The translations under genes were made by a program, and so were the position numbers. A stretch of DNA of 64,000 nt. It comes from Erythrocercus mccallii (Eukaryota; Chordata; Aves; Passeriformes; Dicruridae). This document shows positions 51,241-64,000 of the stretch, one piece after another (the first letter of the stretch is position 1; the number at the start of each line of letters is the position of its first letter). Under the pieces are notes generated by a model. It had not been told where the DNA came from. It did no database searches and worked only from the letters and a program-made list of their open reading frames with translations. The stretch is taken from NCBI GenBank assembly GCA_013397435.1, contig VZRG01001350.1:1-64000 (forward strand). Direction: 5' to 3'.

Positions 51241-51900
51241 TTGCCTACTAATTAAAACACATGATTAGTTTAGGAGGGAAATAAAGCACTCTACATGGTG
51301 GGTTTGGGAAGCTGGTTTGAACAAGCTAGTCCCTGCAAACAGAATCACAACAAACTTTTTTCTGAGGTTACGAGATAATCAAGTAAATTAATTCCAGTTT
51401 GTCTCTCACTGCAAATAGATGGGAGTAGAAAGGATTTACCTTGTCCTCTTTTTCCAAGATTGAGAAGTACAAATATTTTTTGCACAATGATCTGCCTCCT
51501 GTCAGCAAAATTCTGCAAGATTTAGTTAACTTGAGTGTTAATGTGACTGAGAAGAAATGAATTTTCAGTATATACAGAACACACTCTGTGCACATACAAA
51601 GGACAGCACACAACCTGACCATACCTGTGCAAGGAGGAGCAAACACCTTCAGTATTTCAGAAGGATAAAATCCCAAGCACAGTACTATGGGTATTTTGGG
51701 ATAGGCTCAGGGATCAACTAAAGAAATCTACCAGATGCAGAATGTTTGCAGTAACAGCTGTGCCCATCATGCTGCATCAAACAGTCCAGGAAACAAAAAA
51801 TAAATTGGAGCTTCTGTACAGCTTACCCTGTCTTGGGTCTGGTTTTGGCACCTGATAATAACCTTTCTCATACCCAGCACTGGCCATTAGGGTTCCAGCC

Positions 51901-52618
51901 TGTTATAAATGAAATTATGATGTAATTCGTGTTATGTTATTTTATAATATATTTTTGTTAGATTGTAGAAAATGTATCTTTACAGAAGTCAGGTTTATTC
52001 CCAGAAAAGCTCACATCCCACAGCAGCAGCGGCAGATGGCCTAGGTGTGGCTCACCGGCAGCATTGATAAGAGACATTCACACTAACCGCAGGGCAGCTC
52101 CATGTAATCACCAGGAGGAGAGGCGTTAACGAGAGTCCAGAGGCAGGACAAAGGAGAGGCACAGCCTCAACGGCTGAGCCATCAGCCATGAGGAGTCAGC
52201 TATCGAAGATATTGTCCAGCCTCAAGTACAGCCATCATAAAACAAAAAACAGACTCTACCTGAAACCAGGAACCACCCAGGCTAACTTCCAGCCACATTG
52301 TCCAACCGCGGATGACTTCATCTGCACCAGGAAAAGCTATTCTCTCCATTGTACACCTTAGCCCCAGGCTATGAAAAACAGTATAAGACCACCTCGCAGA
52401 ACACATGTCTTTGTGGATGCAGAGAGTGTTGTTTGGACACAGACTCTGTGCCACCAGGAGCCGATCCCCGGGCCGGCTCCTCAGGATTGGGATTTGTTGG
52501 CTCATTTTTTTCAATTTTCCAAAATGTATCCAAAATTGTAAATAATTGTAAATAATTGTAAATAAAACTTTTTGATTTTTCATTAAAATCGAATTGGCGG
52601 TTTTTTTCATCTATAACA
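51901..52618 (+). mobile_element. Solo LTR, family A copy 2, 4-bp target duplication
   Basis: Starts TGTTATAAATG and ends ATCTATAACA, with AGCC on both sides (51897-51900 and 52619-52622). It matches the LTR at 28937-29633 along its length. AATAAA at 52561-52566 gives plus orientation, antisense to GRIN3A. Near its end it has a triplicated GTAAATAATT motif, where copy 1 has fewer repeats. Confidence 0.93.
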
Positions 52619-54892
52619 AGCCTATTTGGGATACTATTTGGGGAGGAGTATCCAGGAATATTCCAGCAGGGATAAGATTGTGTGAGCACTGGCTCTCCAC
52701 CTCACCTAGCAGGTTTAGCTCTTTGAAGATCTCTATGTCTTTATGCCAAACCCACTGCACATGTGCAGTTTCACAAATGCAAGACTTCTTCTGTTACTCT
52801 ACAAAACAACTCTTCTTGTATTAAAACACTCTAAACTGATGAATATCCACACCTGAGGATCACTGGACATTACACTGGGACTCCCCCAAGCATCCATAGT
52901 CCACAGAAGGTGAAACTCTACCTCAGGGCCAGAAAAATCGATGCAATTTTACTCAGCAATGGAGGTGAAGGTAGTTTCCACCTGACTGGGAATTCTCAGA
53001 TGCAGAGCTGGACTCTCCTACAGAACCACACCCACAGGATTAGTCCCCAGGAGTTCCAGCACTGTCTTAGTGATCCCTGATCCCTGTCTTATGTGCAGCA
53101 CTGGATGTATCGGCGTGGTCCAACAGCCTATTCCCATGCTGAGACACTCCTCCTCCCTGAACAGAGGTGTTATTTGGGACAACCTGGCTTGGACTAGGCC
53201 TGTGTGTAGAGGTGCTCCTTGGAGTGAGACCATCTGTGCCTCAGCCATCACCTCCAAAAGCCCACAGATGCACTGACGTGAGCGCTTATCATCACTGTGA
53301 TTTATTATCTGCTAAATTCCCTTTTAGGGTGCTTGAAAGATAAACATTCAGCCCTGAAAAAGCAGCAAACAGAGTCTCTTTTCTCTATGAGGAGTATTGG
53401 ACTGCAAACCTGTCTTCAGAATTTTTCTGACACAATAGCATACATAAAATTTAGTCACCAGGCATTACTTCTGCTTAGGTTTCAGCTAATTGTCTCTGCA
53501 CACCATGAGAACACCACTGTACGTGTTCAGGAGGAAGAGTAGTTGATGTTTCCTTTGTGCTGGGACTGAGAGAAGGGAATGCTTCTTTGGAGAAGTTTGG
53601 ATTTAATGCCTTCTTAATTATATTTTGAAAGGTTTATTTGCCATTTGTATGTAGGTTGCAATTGAAGAAAAATACATAGAAGCCACATTTCAGTAGAAGG
53701 CCTTTGGTATTACAGTGTTCTTTATGCTTTTACATATTTTTTGTTGATTTGTCTCTCTTTAAAGTCAACAATTACTGCTTTTTCATGAAGAACTACAAAT
53801 AATTTGTTAAATTGTTCAGTAGTAATTGCTGACAGTGTAATTTCATAGTGAAGGTTTCTGACAACCAAAATGATAATTTAGATGTGTACAACTTTGTAGT
53901 TATCAAGGAACAGAGATTTATGAGATTTCAGCTGTGTATTGAGCTTGGCTCCACTCATATGAAAATTCTCAGGTAAACTCCTTCTTTACCTCCCTTTGAA
54001 ATTAGTAGAGTTTGACTATTTCAGTTAAAATTACAATTAAAGCTCACATAGAAATTCAGTTAAAATATCTTGAAATTTGACTTCAAGCTGCCATTGAAGA
54101 CTGGTGATCTGCACCAGTTTTTCTTCAAACTACACAGGCAATTAAACCTTATTTGAATAATGCTAATTGTTATCTATTTTTAATAATGTGTTTACATAGT
54201 GCCACTAGCAGAAACATCTTCTAGGTCCACAAGTGACTAATTTTTTATTGCATGTCACGAGCTTTTCTAAACCAGCCATGACCATCTGACTTCACTGTTT
54301 ACTCAGTAAAGAGCAGGCTTTGAATTCTTAATTTCTGACTAATTGCCTTTGGATCAGATGCTGACAGTCTTTCCACTGACTTTCAGTGGGCTCTGGACCA
54401 AGCCATTCATGGAATATTAAGCTTTACACAGTCTGATGTGTCTCTTCTCCTGCCCATTAGCAGAGACTGTAACTACTGATTTGCTTTTTGTATCCCAACC
54501 AGAGCAGTTGTTACAGACTTTTCCCATTGCCTGAGACACCTGAGAGAGCAGGTTCATTTAACAGCTGAAACATAGTTTTGCATTTCATTAAGGCAGCATT
54601 TTCCAGGCTCCATGTCATCAGTCTGCAGGCCCATCCTTGTAAATTTGGTGAGTACACATCCCTGTAGCTGAGCTGACTTGCACCCTGAAGGATCTGGTCA
54701 TTTATCTCTTCAACCCAATTTGGAATGCTAATCAGGCATAGTCACGGTGACATTTTATTTGACATTATAATAGCTTCATTAGCAGAGTTGAAAGCATAGA
54801 TGTGAACATTATTTTTCTAACTGTGCCAAAGTAAACAACATACAGAAAATATTATGCCCCTCTGACTCTTGGGGGCAAAGGTAGTTCTTGCA

Positions 54893-54904
54893 CATATATA
54901 TATA

Positions 54905-54935
<31 letters not shown>

Positions 54936-54940
54936 GTATA
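54893..54940. repeat. (TA)n(TG)n(TA)n microsatellite
   Basis: Alternating TA and TG dinucleotides, likely length-variable between individuals. Confidence 0.95.
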
Positions 54941-56761
54941 AAAGTATACACATTTTTGACAAGAAACACAAAAGAGAAAAGTCTATGTAATTACATTGAA
55001 GTTCCACTGAAGGAGAAAAGCCCTGCTGGCTTGCATGCCACTGTGGGGAGTCAGCTCTACAAACAGCTCAACAGCAGCTGTGAGCAAGCTGATGCCACAG
55101 ATTCAAAAACTGGGAGGACTGTTTTTTCCATGGTTGAAAGTAGAAAATTTAGGTCTAAAGTACAGTTCCTTAAATTCTATGGCACTTCCTCATTTCATGC
55201 TATGAGAAAAGGTGCTACAAAATGCTGTTTTATTTTTTTAATGTCTACTGTCTCTGCTGAAATGGCAACACTTGAAGAAGTTTGTGCTGGCAGCTGGCAG
55301 ACTGTGGGAAGTCCTGCCCCCCCTTCCTGATCAGCTGCCAAGGTGCCCCCTCTGCACCACATCCCAGTCCCTGCCCAGCCCAGCGGCTGCTCCAGAGGGC
55401 AGGTGTGCTCCAGTTGCAGCAAAAAACCTGCTCTGCCCTCAGCACTGTGCTGCTTCTGCTAAGCAGACTTCTGGTTCTCTGGGGAAGAAAATCCCACACC
55501 TGCTTTGGACCAAACCCCAGTAAGATGATGTAGAAAATTCCTTTCTTCCTTGTCTTGTCCATCTGTCTCCTTATACACCCTTGTTTGACCAAGAGCATGA
55601 TTTCATATTGGGTGGGTCCCCACACGAAACAGTATTTTTTTGTAGAGAGTTTAAAAGCTCAGAAAGAAAAGCTTTCTTAGACTAGCCAGAGAATCCTGAT
55701 TCCTGTGGCAAAAGAAGTCTGGCACCCATCCAAGCAATGCTTACATGCAAATCCTAAAAATGCACTGACTGCTGATTTTAAAAATCACTATACCACAGGA
55801 GTTTGCTTAATTTAAATCTCAACTTAGTTTGTCTTGAAAATTATTTCTTTTATTAGACCAGACAGACATGACTTGAGGTCGCTTTTGCTAATGCTACACA
55901 AAAATACTCCTAACTAATCTGAATATGTAGAGCTCTGTACAAAGTCAAAGAGGCAATGTATCCCAAAGTGTGAACTTTCAGCTGCTCTTTGAAAGTAGAG
56001 TCCATTATTTATCTGAATAGCCACTTATAAATTATTCTAAGTAATATTACTTCAAAAGCTTCAAGGTGTTCTTTGCTCCAGCAAGAAAAAAAAAATCCAA
56101 CATTCAAAGTTCGATAAAGAACATTTCATACAGATCCAAGAGAGAGAATAGTTTTCCTTTCCCTAAAATTTGCCTTTATTTTTAAAAAAAGGGCACATGG
56201 TCACTTGTGCAAATAGACCAGGGGGACCTGTGCTAATTCTCCATGACATTTCTTTAAAATTGCAATGGGAGGAAGTTGTGGCCGGGTTCCTATCTGTGGC
56301 ACTCACTCCCATGTACCACAGGATTGTCATCAGTGTCCAAAAAGCCCTTGGAAACATTTGAGCAAAAGCTGTCAGGAGCTGCTGTGTGTGGAGGTCTGAA
56401 TGAACAACTGAAATGGGTGAGGACTTGCCAGAAGGAGCTGGCTGCCCCACTACAACTCTTCCCACACCTGGAAAGAATACAAAACACAGTGACTGTTCCA
56501 CTATGAACATCTTTTGGTGTTTCTTCTGATTGCCACTATGGGCCTGAATAGCTGGAAAATGGTGTATAGCAAAATTTAATCCTCCCCTTAAGAAGAAACA
56601 GCATTCTACTGAATCAAAGGTGTTCAGCAGACTGTCCAGGAATCTCTGTGTAGGAATAGGGTAAAAAGCTAGTCTGTCATTTCTTCTAAGTGCAGCTAAC
56701 AAGCAATTTGTAAGTTCCCATATGAAGCTAATTTTGAGAATAAAAAGTTCCTTTAACACAA

Positions 56762-57040
56762 CAATCTATTCTGACGGTAAAAATAAGTGCACCTGTAATA
56801 ACAAGGGATATGTCCCACGAGAATCAGTAAAGAAAACACGTAAACAATCCGAGAATAGATAGATTTGATGGACAAGTAAAATACCTGTTACTAACCAATA
56901 GAATAGTTAATAAGAAAGCTATTAATCAATTAGATGTTGCCCTCGAGGTTTGTAAAAACTGTATAAAAGACAGCATGCAACCATAATAAAAAGCCTTCTT
57001 AGTCTTCTGAAGATTTTACTGTGTCATGTCTGCCCTAACA
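56762..57040 (+). mobile_element. Probable LTR, 5' boundary uncertain
   Basis: The right part has LTR order: TATAAAAG at 56962-56969, AATAAA at 56985-56990, then about 50 bases ending CTGCCCTAACA at 57040. A GCACCTGTAATAAC stretch resembles the LTR at 36357. No matching start with a target duplication was found, so it may be truncated at its 5' end. Confidence 0.5.
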
Positions 57041-60000
57041 ATGACACCTGAGTAATTTTCTGTAGAGAAGCACCTCACAAGCACTGATGCTTTGCATATC
57101 CTGACTAGGAGTCCAAAGGGATCCATTCCAGAAGAGTTCTGAAGCTGGCAGTCTTGAGTTTTCCCATTCAGGCAATGCACAGGGGAGGGCTTTTCCCCCC
57201 AGTTTTTGGTTCAAGCAAATCAAATTTTGACAGCAGCAGAGCCAAAACAGAAGCAGCACTCTGAAGCAGATACTACAAGTACTCTTGGCTTGCTGAAATT
57301 TGTCTCCTTCCTCCTCACATCTGAGGTGTGATAGAGGAAGAATCTGTTGTTGTAAAGAAATTTTGGTAACACACCAGTGCTGCTGGTTTAACTTGAAGAA
57401 AACTACTTAAGCAGGTACAAGGGCACTCTGTGTGTGTGTCTGCTAATGGAAGAACTCTCATTAGCCTTTTAGAGTGATTACCAACAAACCCAGATCAATG
57501 ATATAGGTGTGACCAGGCTGCAGAAATAAAGTGTGAGTTGGATTATTGAGAAATAAGAGTTTGAAGGCTGATAAAAAAAAAAAAACAAAAAACAAACCAA
57601 ACAGGATTATATTGAAGATTCCCAAAAGCAGCATCACAAGGTAACAGCAAAAAACACTTCCAGCACAGAACAGCACCAGGAGGTGCCAGGGCTAAATATT
57701 ACCACTCACCATTGGTCAGCTACTGTTCACCAGGATATTACAACCTTGAGTATAACAGGATTTACACAGAACAAAGGACAACTACCCAGCATGTAAAAGG
57801 TCCCACATACCACAAATGTGGACATAAGGTACAACTGCAAAGAAATGAGAAATGGGTATGTAAAAACAGTAGGCATGCAGGCAGCATTCATTAATAAATA
57901 GAAGATACCAAAGATGGGAGAAACTCCCAAAATCAGCATAATGCTCCTGCCTTGAGAAATCCTGGAACACAGATTACTTGCCAGTCACAACCCCCAGCCC
58001 CCAAAACCACACAGGCACACATGCTCTGTCTCTCTAAAGATCTGGGAACCCAGAGGATGATCCCAGGGACTCTGACTACATTTTGAACTGTGTCGTTACT
58101 GAGAATGAACTGTGGCACTTGCATAATTCCCCTGCATCATTGGGACCAACAATATCACTTTGCTAATGGTGCTAGGACCTCGATTAGACTAACAATGAAT
58201 TTGCACATAGAAAGGATTTCTAAAGCTCACATTAACTGAGTGCAATATTTGCTCTGATGCCTTGCACTTAAGGACCACTGCTAACACAGCACAAGAGCTG
58301 ACAGGGAACTTGTCAACCAGGGCTGTAATTATGATGCACATTGCCAAGCATTGCTCTACACTGGGTTCCTTGGCACATCACCCCTGCCAGACTCCTCAAC
58401 ATAAAGGGCTCTTGAAACAGCACTCCCATCTTTGCCCTGTTTCAGCAGTTTCCACCTTACCATCAGTAAGATGGACATGCTACAGCATATTGCTGGAAAA
58501 TCCTGCTTTTTCAGAGGCATAACAGGCTGTGAGTACTCTTTCTGTATGACTTAACTTTTTTGGCACAAGAAAACAGTGACTGAACAAGAAGAAATTAATT
58601 CTGGAATGAAATGCAGAATAAAAGGAGAGAGGATATGGAAAAGACTGATTCATGCTGTGTTGGTAAAAGGTAAAAGAAGTCTGATCCTATTTTACAAAAG
58701 CAGCTATTCTCCTTTCTGAGATGTACCTGGTGTATGCACACAGCATTTAAACCTATTAGATTATATTCCCCATTAACACCTGCATCAAGGAATAAAATCT
58801 GATGAGCACTGTTTTCACTCAGTGCAATTGCACACAGTGCAATTACAGCATGGCTTGAAAGTGTTTTCAGCCCTTCCTGAGCATTTCCATTCCCCATACC
58901 CTCAGCAACTCTGTCCCCAAGAAGTTTCCTTCTTCTTCTCTACAGTTTTCTTCTTCTTCTGCCTGTCAAAGAAATACCCATGCAGTGATCCACAGGGCAC
59001 CCCTGAAATGATAGACGTATATGGCAATATACAGCAGGGGAAATTAATCCTGACCCATGTCCCATTCCTCAGAAAGCCAGCACCAGCTCATCATTGCATC
59101 CTCTTCGGCTAGGCCTTGCTCCAGGCATGTTTCACAGGATTAATTTTAGCTACAAGGGCATTTTGCTCTATATTGATTTTGTTGTATGAAAGAAAGCTGA
59201 GAATTAAACTCGCAAATCCTGATCTCTTGACTCTATTAAATGAGGCAAGGGTAGATTAAGATAGTAGTTAGTAGTTCATCTTTCTGAGGCTAGGCATTAA
59301 AAACATGGCTCTAAGGTGAATTCTTGGGTGTACGTGGCTTGCCTGAAAACCAGGATCAGAATTTAAACAGCTTCACCTGAGGTTTCTTATTTAATACAAC
59401 AAGGATTTAATTAGAAAGATGGGAAACTAGGAAGAAAGAGTTAAAATTGTCTCTCAGGGCATAGGATGAGTGGGGAAAAAATCAAACATCTCTTTTAAAA
59501 ACAAATATAGTCTGCATATGATGGGATGCAGACAGCTGACAAGAGAGATGGGCCACTGGAATGTGCTGTCCTGAGTGGACTTGAAATGCCTCTTGCTGCT
59601 CATCTGAAGACCACAGTGCTGGCCAGGGTCAGAGGGTCTCATCCTGCATGGGAATCCTCAGCTCACTGGGTACTAATCAGACAATAATGCACCCTCTCTC
59701 AGCAGGGGGTAAACCCAAATAAACTGGGAGCTGTGATGTTTGTAAGGTCCTCAGCTGCAGACTTACTACCTTTCAACACAAGACAGGAATCTGAACTTTT
59801 GGAAATGCACCAAAGCGCAGTGGCTTCTATCCACTGCAAATGCTTTCACTACTGCTCCCTACTTTTAATTCCCAACTCTATCTTAAAACACTGTCATTAA
59901 CAAACAAACAAAAACCTGAGAGACAAGCCACTGTGTAGAATTTTCATGGCTGTATTTTGAAATTGCTTTTTCTGAGCATGCAAACCTATAATCAGGAGGT

Positions 60001-60108
60001 GCCCACCCCCCACCCCCAAAGGCAGAAGGATTTGAGTTTCCAATAAAGCGTTATAGCAACAACCCAAAAAAAAAGTGTGACTGCACAGAGCCCGTTACCA
60101 GGCACACA

Positions 60109-60150
60109 GGAAAGGAGGAGGAGGAGGAAGAGGAGGTGGAGAAAGAAGGG
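60109..60150. repeat. GGA-rich polypurine tract
   Basis: GAGGAGGAGGAGGAAGAGGA-type sequence in plus reading. Low-complexity, with no coding context recognised. Confidence 0.9.
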
Positions 60151-62167
60151 GCACCATCTGGCTGTTGAATATAGAAGCTGAGCAATCCAGTTTGAGATTA
60201 CTGCCTCAACTTAGTGCGCAAACCCTGCTGTAAAATCGGGATAACCCCCTCCATAGTGGCCCAGGAGGACACATCACTACCAGGATTCTCACCCATAGTA
60301 AGGGTGAGATACAGCAAGATAAACACTTCATAGCCTTTTACACACGCATAGATCAGTGGCAAAAACAAAAAAAAAGGGATTAAGTAATACATCAAGCCTT
60401 TGCCAGAAGCAGAATCTAAGGTCCAAATATCCACTTCTTTGCTGTGCTAGACACAACTGCCTCAATATATAAAAACTATGGGAAGTGACAGCCATTTGTT
60501 TTATGTGTTGTTAAACAATTTGGGTATTTGTACCATTACACTGCTGTGGTGCACTGGTGTGTCCTTCCAATATCCAACTGAAAATCTCCTCTATCAGGAC
60601 CCCATGTCTACGGGCATTTTGGTACTGTGATTTCCTCATAAGTTTTAAGGGAATAAGCAAATTACTAATGGTCCACTGTATTCCAAAAGTGTCTTGGATA
60701 CAGCCATTAAACAAGACCTTGTTGTAGTAGGTACCTCAGAGGGGAGAAAGTGGTTTACAGCCAGTATTATGGGGAGGTTTGGGAGAATGTGTCAAAAATC
60801 ATCACCCCCCCCATCCGTGTCTCACTCTTGGATTTATTATGTGCAAGATCATCAAGCGAGCATTTACAGCTCCTACTTGTGACTCAGTCTTTTGGGCTCA
60901 TTCAAATGCCTAGCAGAAAATACACACCACCTTCCCCTCCCTATGACACACAAATACTTGCACGACTACTGCTACCAGTTTGGTTTAACTCTGCACCTAT
61001 CATTTGGACTGAACGAAGAATGAAGTGATTGCACAACATTAGTAAGTCACAATGAAATATGAATCATACATATTAATCCTTCCTTTGAATCGTGTTTAGA
61101 TTCAGTGGAGCAGTGGTAACTGAGGCTTTAAGCAATGTGTCCATCCATAAATAACTCAGCATACTGCTCTTACCAGGCAACACTCTTCATGGCAGGGAAG
61201 CTCAATTCACTTGTAGGACAAAGATAGTCAGAAGGAGATGGACAAATTGTTGAGACATAACTATATATCAATTTAATTTCTTTGTAAACAAAGTTCTTTA
61301 TCCTACCTATTTATGTAAAATATTTTGTGTACTGATACCTTACATTGCTTGAGGGGAAAGGGAAAAAAATCTGTTCTGGCAGGTTAATAGGGGTTGGCCT
61401 TCTTTATGGCAAAATAATGAAAGTAACATCAACAATGTAATAGCCTGGATGTTAATGATGGGAAGAATACTTTGCAGCATGGAAATTATGAAAAAGGCCT
61501 ACAAAATCTAGTTTTGATACTGATTGTATCTTCTCAGTTGCAATTCCTTTAAAATTCCATTGCCTCCATATCCTCCTATTATGAAATAATAACTTATAAT
61601 CTCCATTAAAAATTAATGTACCTCCTCCTTAGAATTACGTAGGGTTTGAAAAACTCTGCGACAGCTGAAACGCCACTACTGTCATTGCAGAGCACCAATT
61701 ACCCAAGCACACTGGGCATTTAGTTAATTTATTAAGAGCTTTAGCATGTGCTTGGGTTGCACATTTCTGCTAGTCAAAAGGCTCCCACACATTCTTAACC
61801 AAAGAAATCAATAAATTCTTGTCTGTGCTTGAGCTTCCTACAGACACACATGCTCTTTCCTCCTCATGGCTCAGCTCTCCCCACCCTGATCCATGGGATG
61901 ATGCCTACGGATGCTACGCTCTTTACAGGTCAGCTTTCTGACCCTGAAGACAGCTAATGAGCTACTCCAGCTGATAAAGAGGCTCTCAGCTCTCAGAAAT
62001 GATCTCTAAGAGTGTTTTAGTTCACTTGGGAAGCCAGTGGTTGAGTCTGTGGGTCTTCTGGGTGCAGCTGGGGCAAAGAGCATCTTTATTTGCATTGCTG
62101 AGAATCTGAGAGCATCAGATGTATTAATGGACCTGATCGTGTAGCCTGCCCTCCTCTGCACTTAAAA

Positions 62168-62189
62168 ACTTGTAAGTTAACTTGCAAGT
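62168..62189. repeat. 22-bp near-perfect palindrome
   Basis: ACTTGTAAGTTAACTTGCAAGT reads the same on both strands except for one position pair. It has no spacer, so it would be a cruciform or dimeric binding site rather than a hairpin with a loop. Confidence 0.8.
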
Positions 62190-63094
62190 GACTGAGAAAC
62201 TAAAAACAGCAGCTGTGACTCCTCTTAAACAGCTCCTCAGTCATCAGACCCACCATCCCTCTGACAGCTCCACTAGTCCGCTGTTACCAAGACTAATTAA
62301 CAGTCAAGTCTAACAGTACCAGTTTTACAGGCTAGAAGAAAGAATGACATTCATGAATTTAGCAAATGAGACAGAAGTTATGAATTTAATGATCTGGGAG
62401 CCAGTCTTGAGTTATACAAAACACACTGAATTAGGTATTCACAAAATTGCTCCAGTGTAATTGGTGGCACACGGATTGTTTGCACAAACTACTTAGTGTT
62501 AATCATTTGTTCTGTGACATATTTAGTCATGCACTACTTGTGCTCCTTGAGTGGGTGATTGTATCCTCCTGAAGAAGAGGGTAACAACCAGTGAAAATGA
62601 GGTGTGCCCCGGGAGTTTAAAACAGGTAAGTGCCTTGGATAAAATACGGCAGTGTCATGTCTCAGTAGTCTCCGCAAGGTGTTTGTGTCTCTCCATCCCC
62701 ATGCAAATAATCCTCAATGACTCTGCAGAGTCTGGTGAACCAAAGCCTGGGGATGAGGAACTCGCGTCAACTATTTCTGGCACCGCAACTCTTTTTAACA
62801 CCCTGAACAAGGGGGAGTGTTGCAGAGGAGTATCTAATTCCCCCAGACAACCTGAGAGGAAAGGATGACAGATCACTGCTCCTAAGAGTTTTGCAAGAGC
62901 ATGCAAACTGCTGTCTCTCTGTGTGCAGGAAATAGTACTGCTTCTGGGAGAGAGAACCTCCAGCAAAAACAGTTACAAAAAGGAAGTATATTCCCTGAAG
63001 ACACAGGAATATTGGCATTTTATTTCTTTTCATCTTTCAGTTTTCATTATTTACATGATGTTAACACTTGAATGCAAGCTTGGTCAGTCTCAGA

Positions 63095-63230
63095 TACAGA
63101 ATCCTAGAATGGTTTGGGTTGGAAGGGACCTTACCTCCTTGCCAAGGGCAGGGATACCATCCACTACACCAGCTTGCTACAAGCCCCATCCAGCCTGTCC
63201 TTGAACACTTCCAGGGATGGGGAATGTATT
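63095..63230 (-). mobile_element. CR1 LINE 3' fragment
   Basis: Read on the plus strand it begins AGAATCCTAGAATGGTTTGG and continues GTTGGAAGGGACCTTACC, AGGGCAGGGATACCATCCAC and TTGAACACTTCCAGGGATGG, the reverse-oriented CR1 tail. Confidence 0.92.
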
Positions 63231-64000
63231 ACAGTTATTACAGCAGTGTGCAGAATTATAGTTCCACACACTTCAGTGACCTGGGACAGAACTAAAGAAG
63301 GCGGAAAACTATAAGCTGAATTGAATTTTGTTGCAATAAATCTTTGATACCCCAGACGTGCTCCTTGAGGTACCTTGCAAACTAGAGTGAAACAGTCAGC
63401 AGCAGTGACAATAAAAGCAACAAAGGGAGACTCAGAAACCAGGATCTTATGTTAAAGGATGCCACAGCATCACACATTTTCAGTGGCAGCCACGAGGCAG
63501 TTGTTTACAGACAGGTAACATGTCATGGGTAATTCTGACATCCCCTGGCAACTTTTCATTTTCCAGAGGAGACTTCTGACAAAGCGCAGAAATACATCTG
63601 GACTTCTACCATGCCTCGCAGACCAGCAGCTATTCCAGTACTCAGGCCAGTGTATTTTCCTGTGGTTTTAACTGTATTGAAGAGGACTGAATTTCCCATT
63701 TGAGACCCCTGCTCAGTGGTCAGACTGCAGACTCATTTCTTCTGCTCTTACTGATAATAATAAGCCATTTTGCTGCTTATTACTGTCCAATGAAATTGTA
63801 ATAATTTTGTATGACCCTCGGAAGACATGCATTTGCTCTCATAGTGCTGGCATAATATGGATCCACAAAAAGATGAATTGCCTAAATTACTCTCAATCAT
63901 AGTGAATTGCTTTCTATAGGTTTTTAGGCAAAGTGGGAACTCTCTGGTGAAAATAAGTCAAATTAATGTAAAATTAAAGGTTAGAGTTGACAGAAGTCTG

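Larger units (their letters stand above)
49403..64000 (-). other. GRIN3A intron 1 (partial, continues past right edge)
   Basis: The 14.6 kb upstream of exon 2 contain no GC-rich first exon or signal-peptide frame, so exon 1 is expected beyond the window. Recognised contents are a duplicated block, one complete and one probable solo LTR, a CR1 fragment and microsatellites. The stretches 53300-54850, 57050-60100 and 60200-63090 show nothing I can name. Confidence 0.8.

Noticed and set aside
52754..52769. 16-bp perfect palindrome ACTGCACATGTGCAGT
   Set aside because: Short palindromes of this size are expected in 64 kb; no context gives it a function.
54869..55330. 153-residue plus-strand open frame
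   Set aside because: Begins in a TA/TG microsatellite, and the remainder has no recognisable domain.
56163..56759. 198-residue minus-strand open frame, the longest outside GRIN3A
   Set aside because: No domain, no repeated motif and no splice or promoter context; the composition looks like random intron translation. It also runs off a T/A-rich stretch.

Overview
The window is vertebrate nuclear DNA and almost certainly comes from a bird. The evidence is a multi-exon neuronal gene with long introns, at least eight fragments of avian-type CR1 LINEs, and several intact solo LTRs of endogenous retroviruses. There are no operons, CRISPR arrays, tRNA or rRNA genes. The only protein-coding gene I can support is GRIN3A, the GluN3A subunit of NMDA-type glutamate receptors. 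It lies on the minus strand, so its 3' end is at the left.

Layout by exon, in transcript order: exon 2 (48819-49402), exon 3 (40998-42042), exon 4 (23507-23652), exon 5 (21773-21888), exon 6 (19500-19651), exon 7 (7870-8034), exon 8 (7061-7134) and exon 9 (3822-4158). Exon numbers follow the nine-exon mammalian gene. All splice sites are GT-AG and every codon phase is compatible across the junctions. The eight exons total 2619 bases, which is 872 codons plus a TAG stop. They cover the end of the amino-terminal domain, the whole glycine-binding domain, all membrane segments and the full cytoplasmic tail. The first exon (signal peptide and first roughly 240 residues, judged from the remembered mammalian length) is not seen and should lie to the right of position 64000. 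No frameshift or premature stop was found, so the gene looks functional.

The rest is intron plus 3' flank. Seven LTRs with target-site duplications sit in the introns: 18112-18747, 27306-28187, 28937-29633, 29903-30591, 36357-36869, 43412-44494 and 51901-52618. An eighth likely partial one lies near 56762-57040. Duplication lengths fall into 4-, 5- and 6-base classes, so several retroviral lineages are represented. Every LTR whose orientation can be read runs on the plus strand, antisense to GRIN3A. One LTR split a CR1 element cleanly. An assembly gap of 68 Ns lies at 11119-11186 in intron 6.

Other items include two perfect 13-bp-arm, 7-nt-loop hairpins, a diverged duplicated block in intron 1, short tandem repeats, and a decoy exon in intron 8. 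I found no evidence of a new gene system. The most informative structure is the retroviral insertion record laid over an intact receptor gene.
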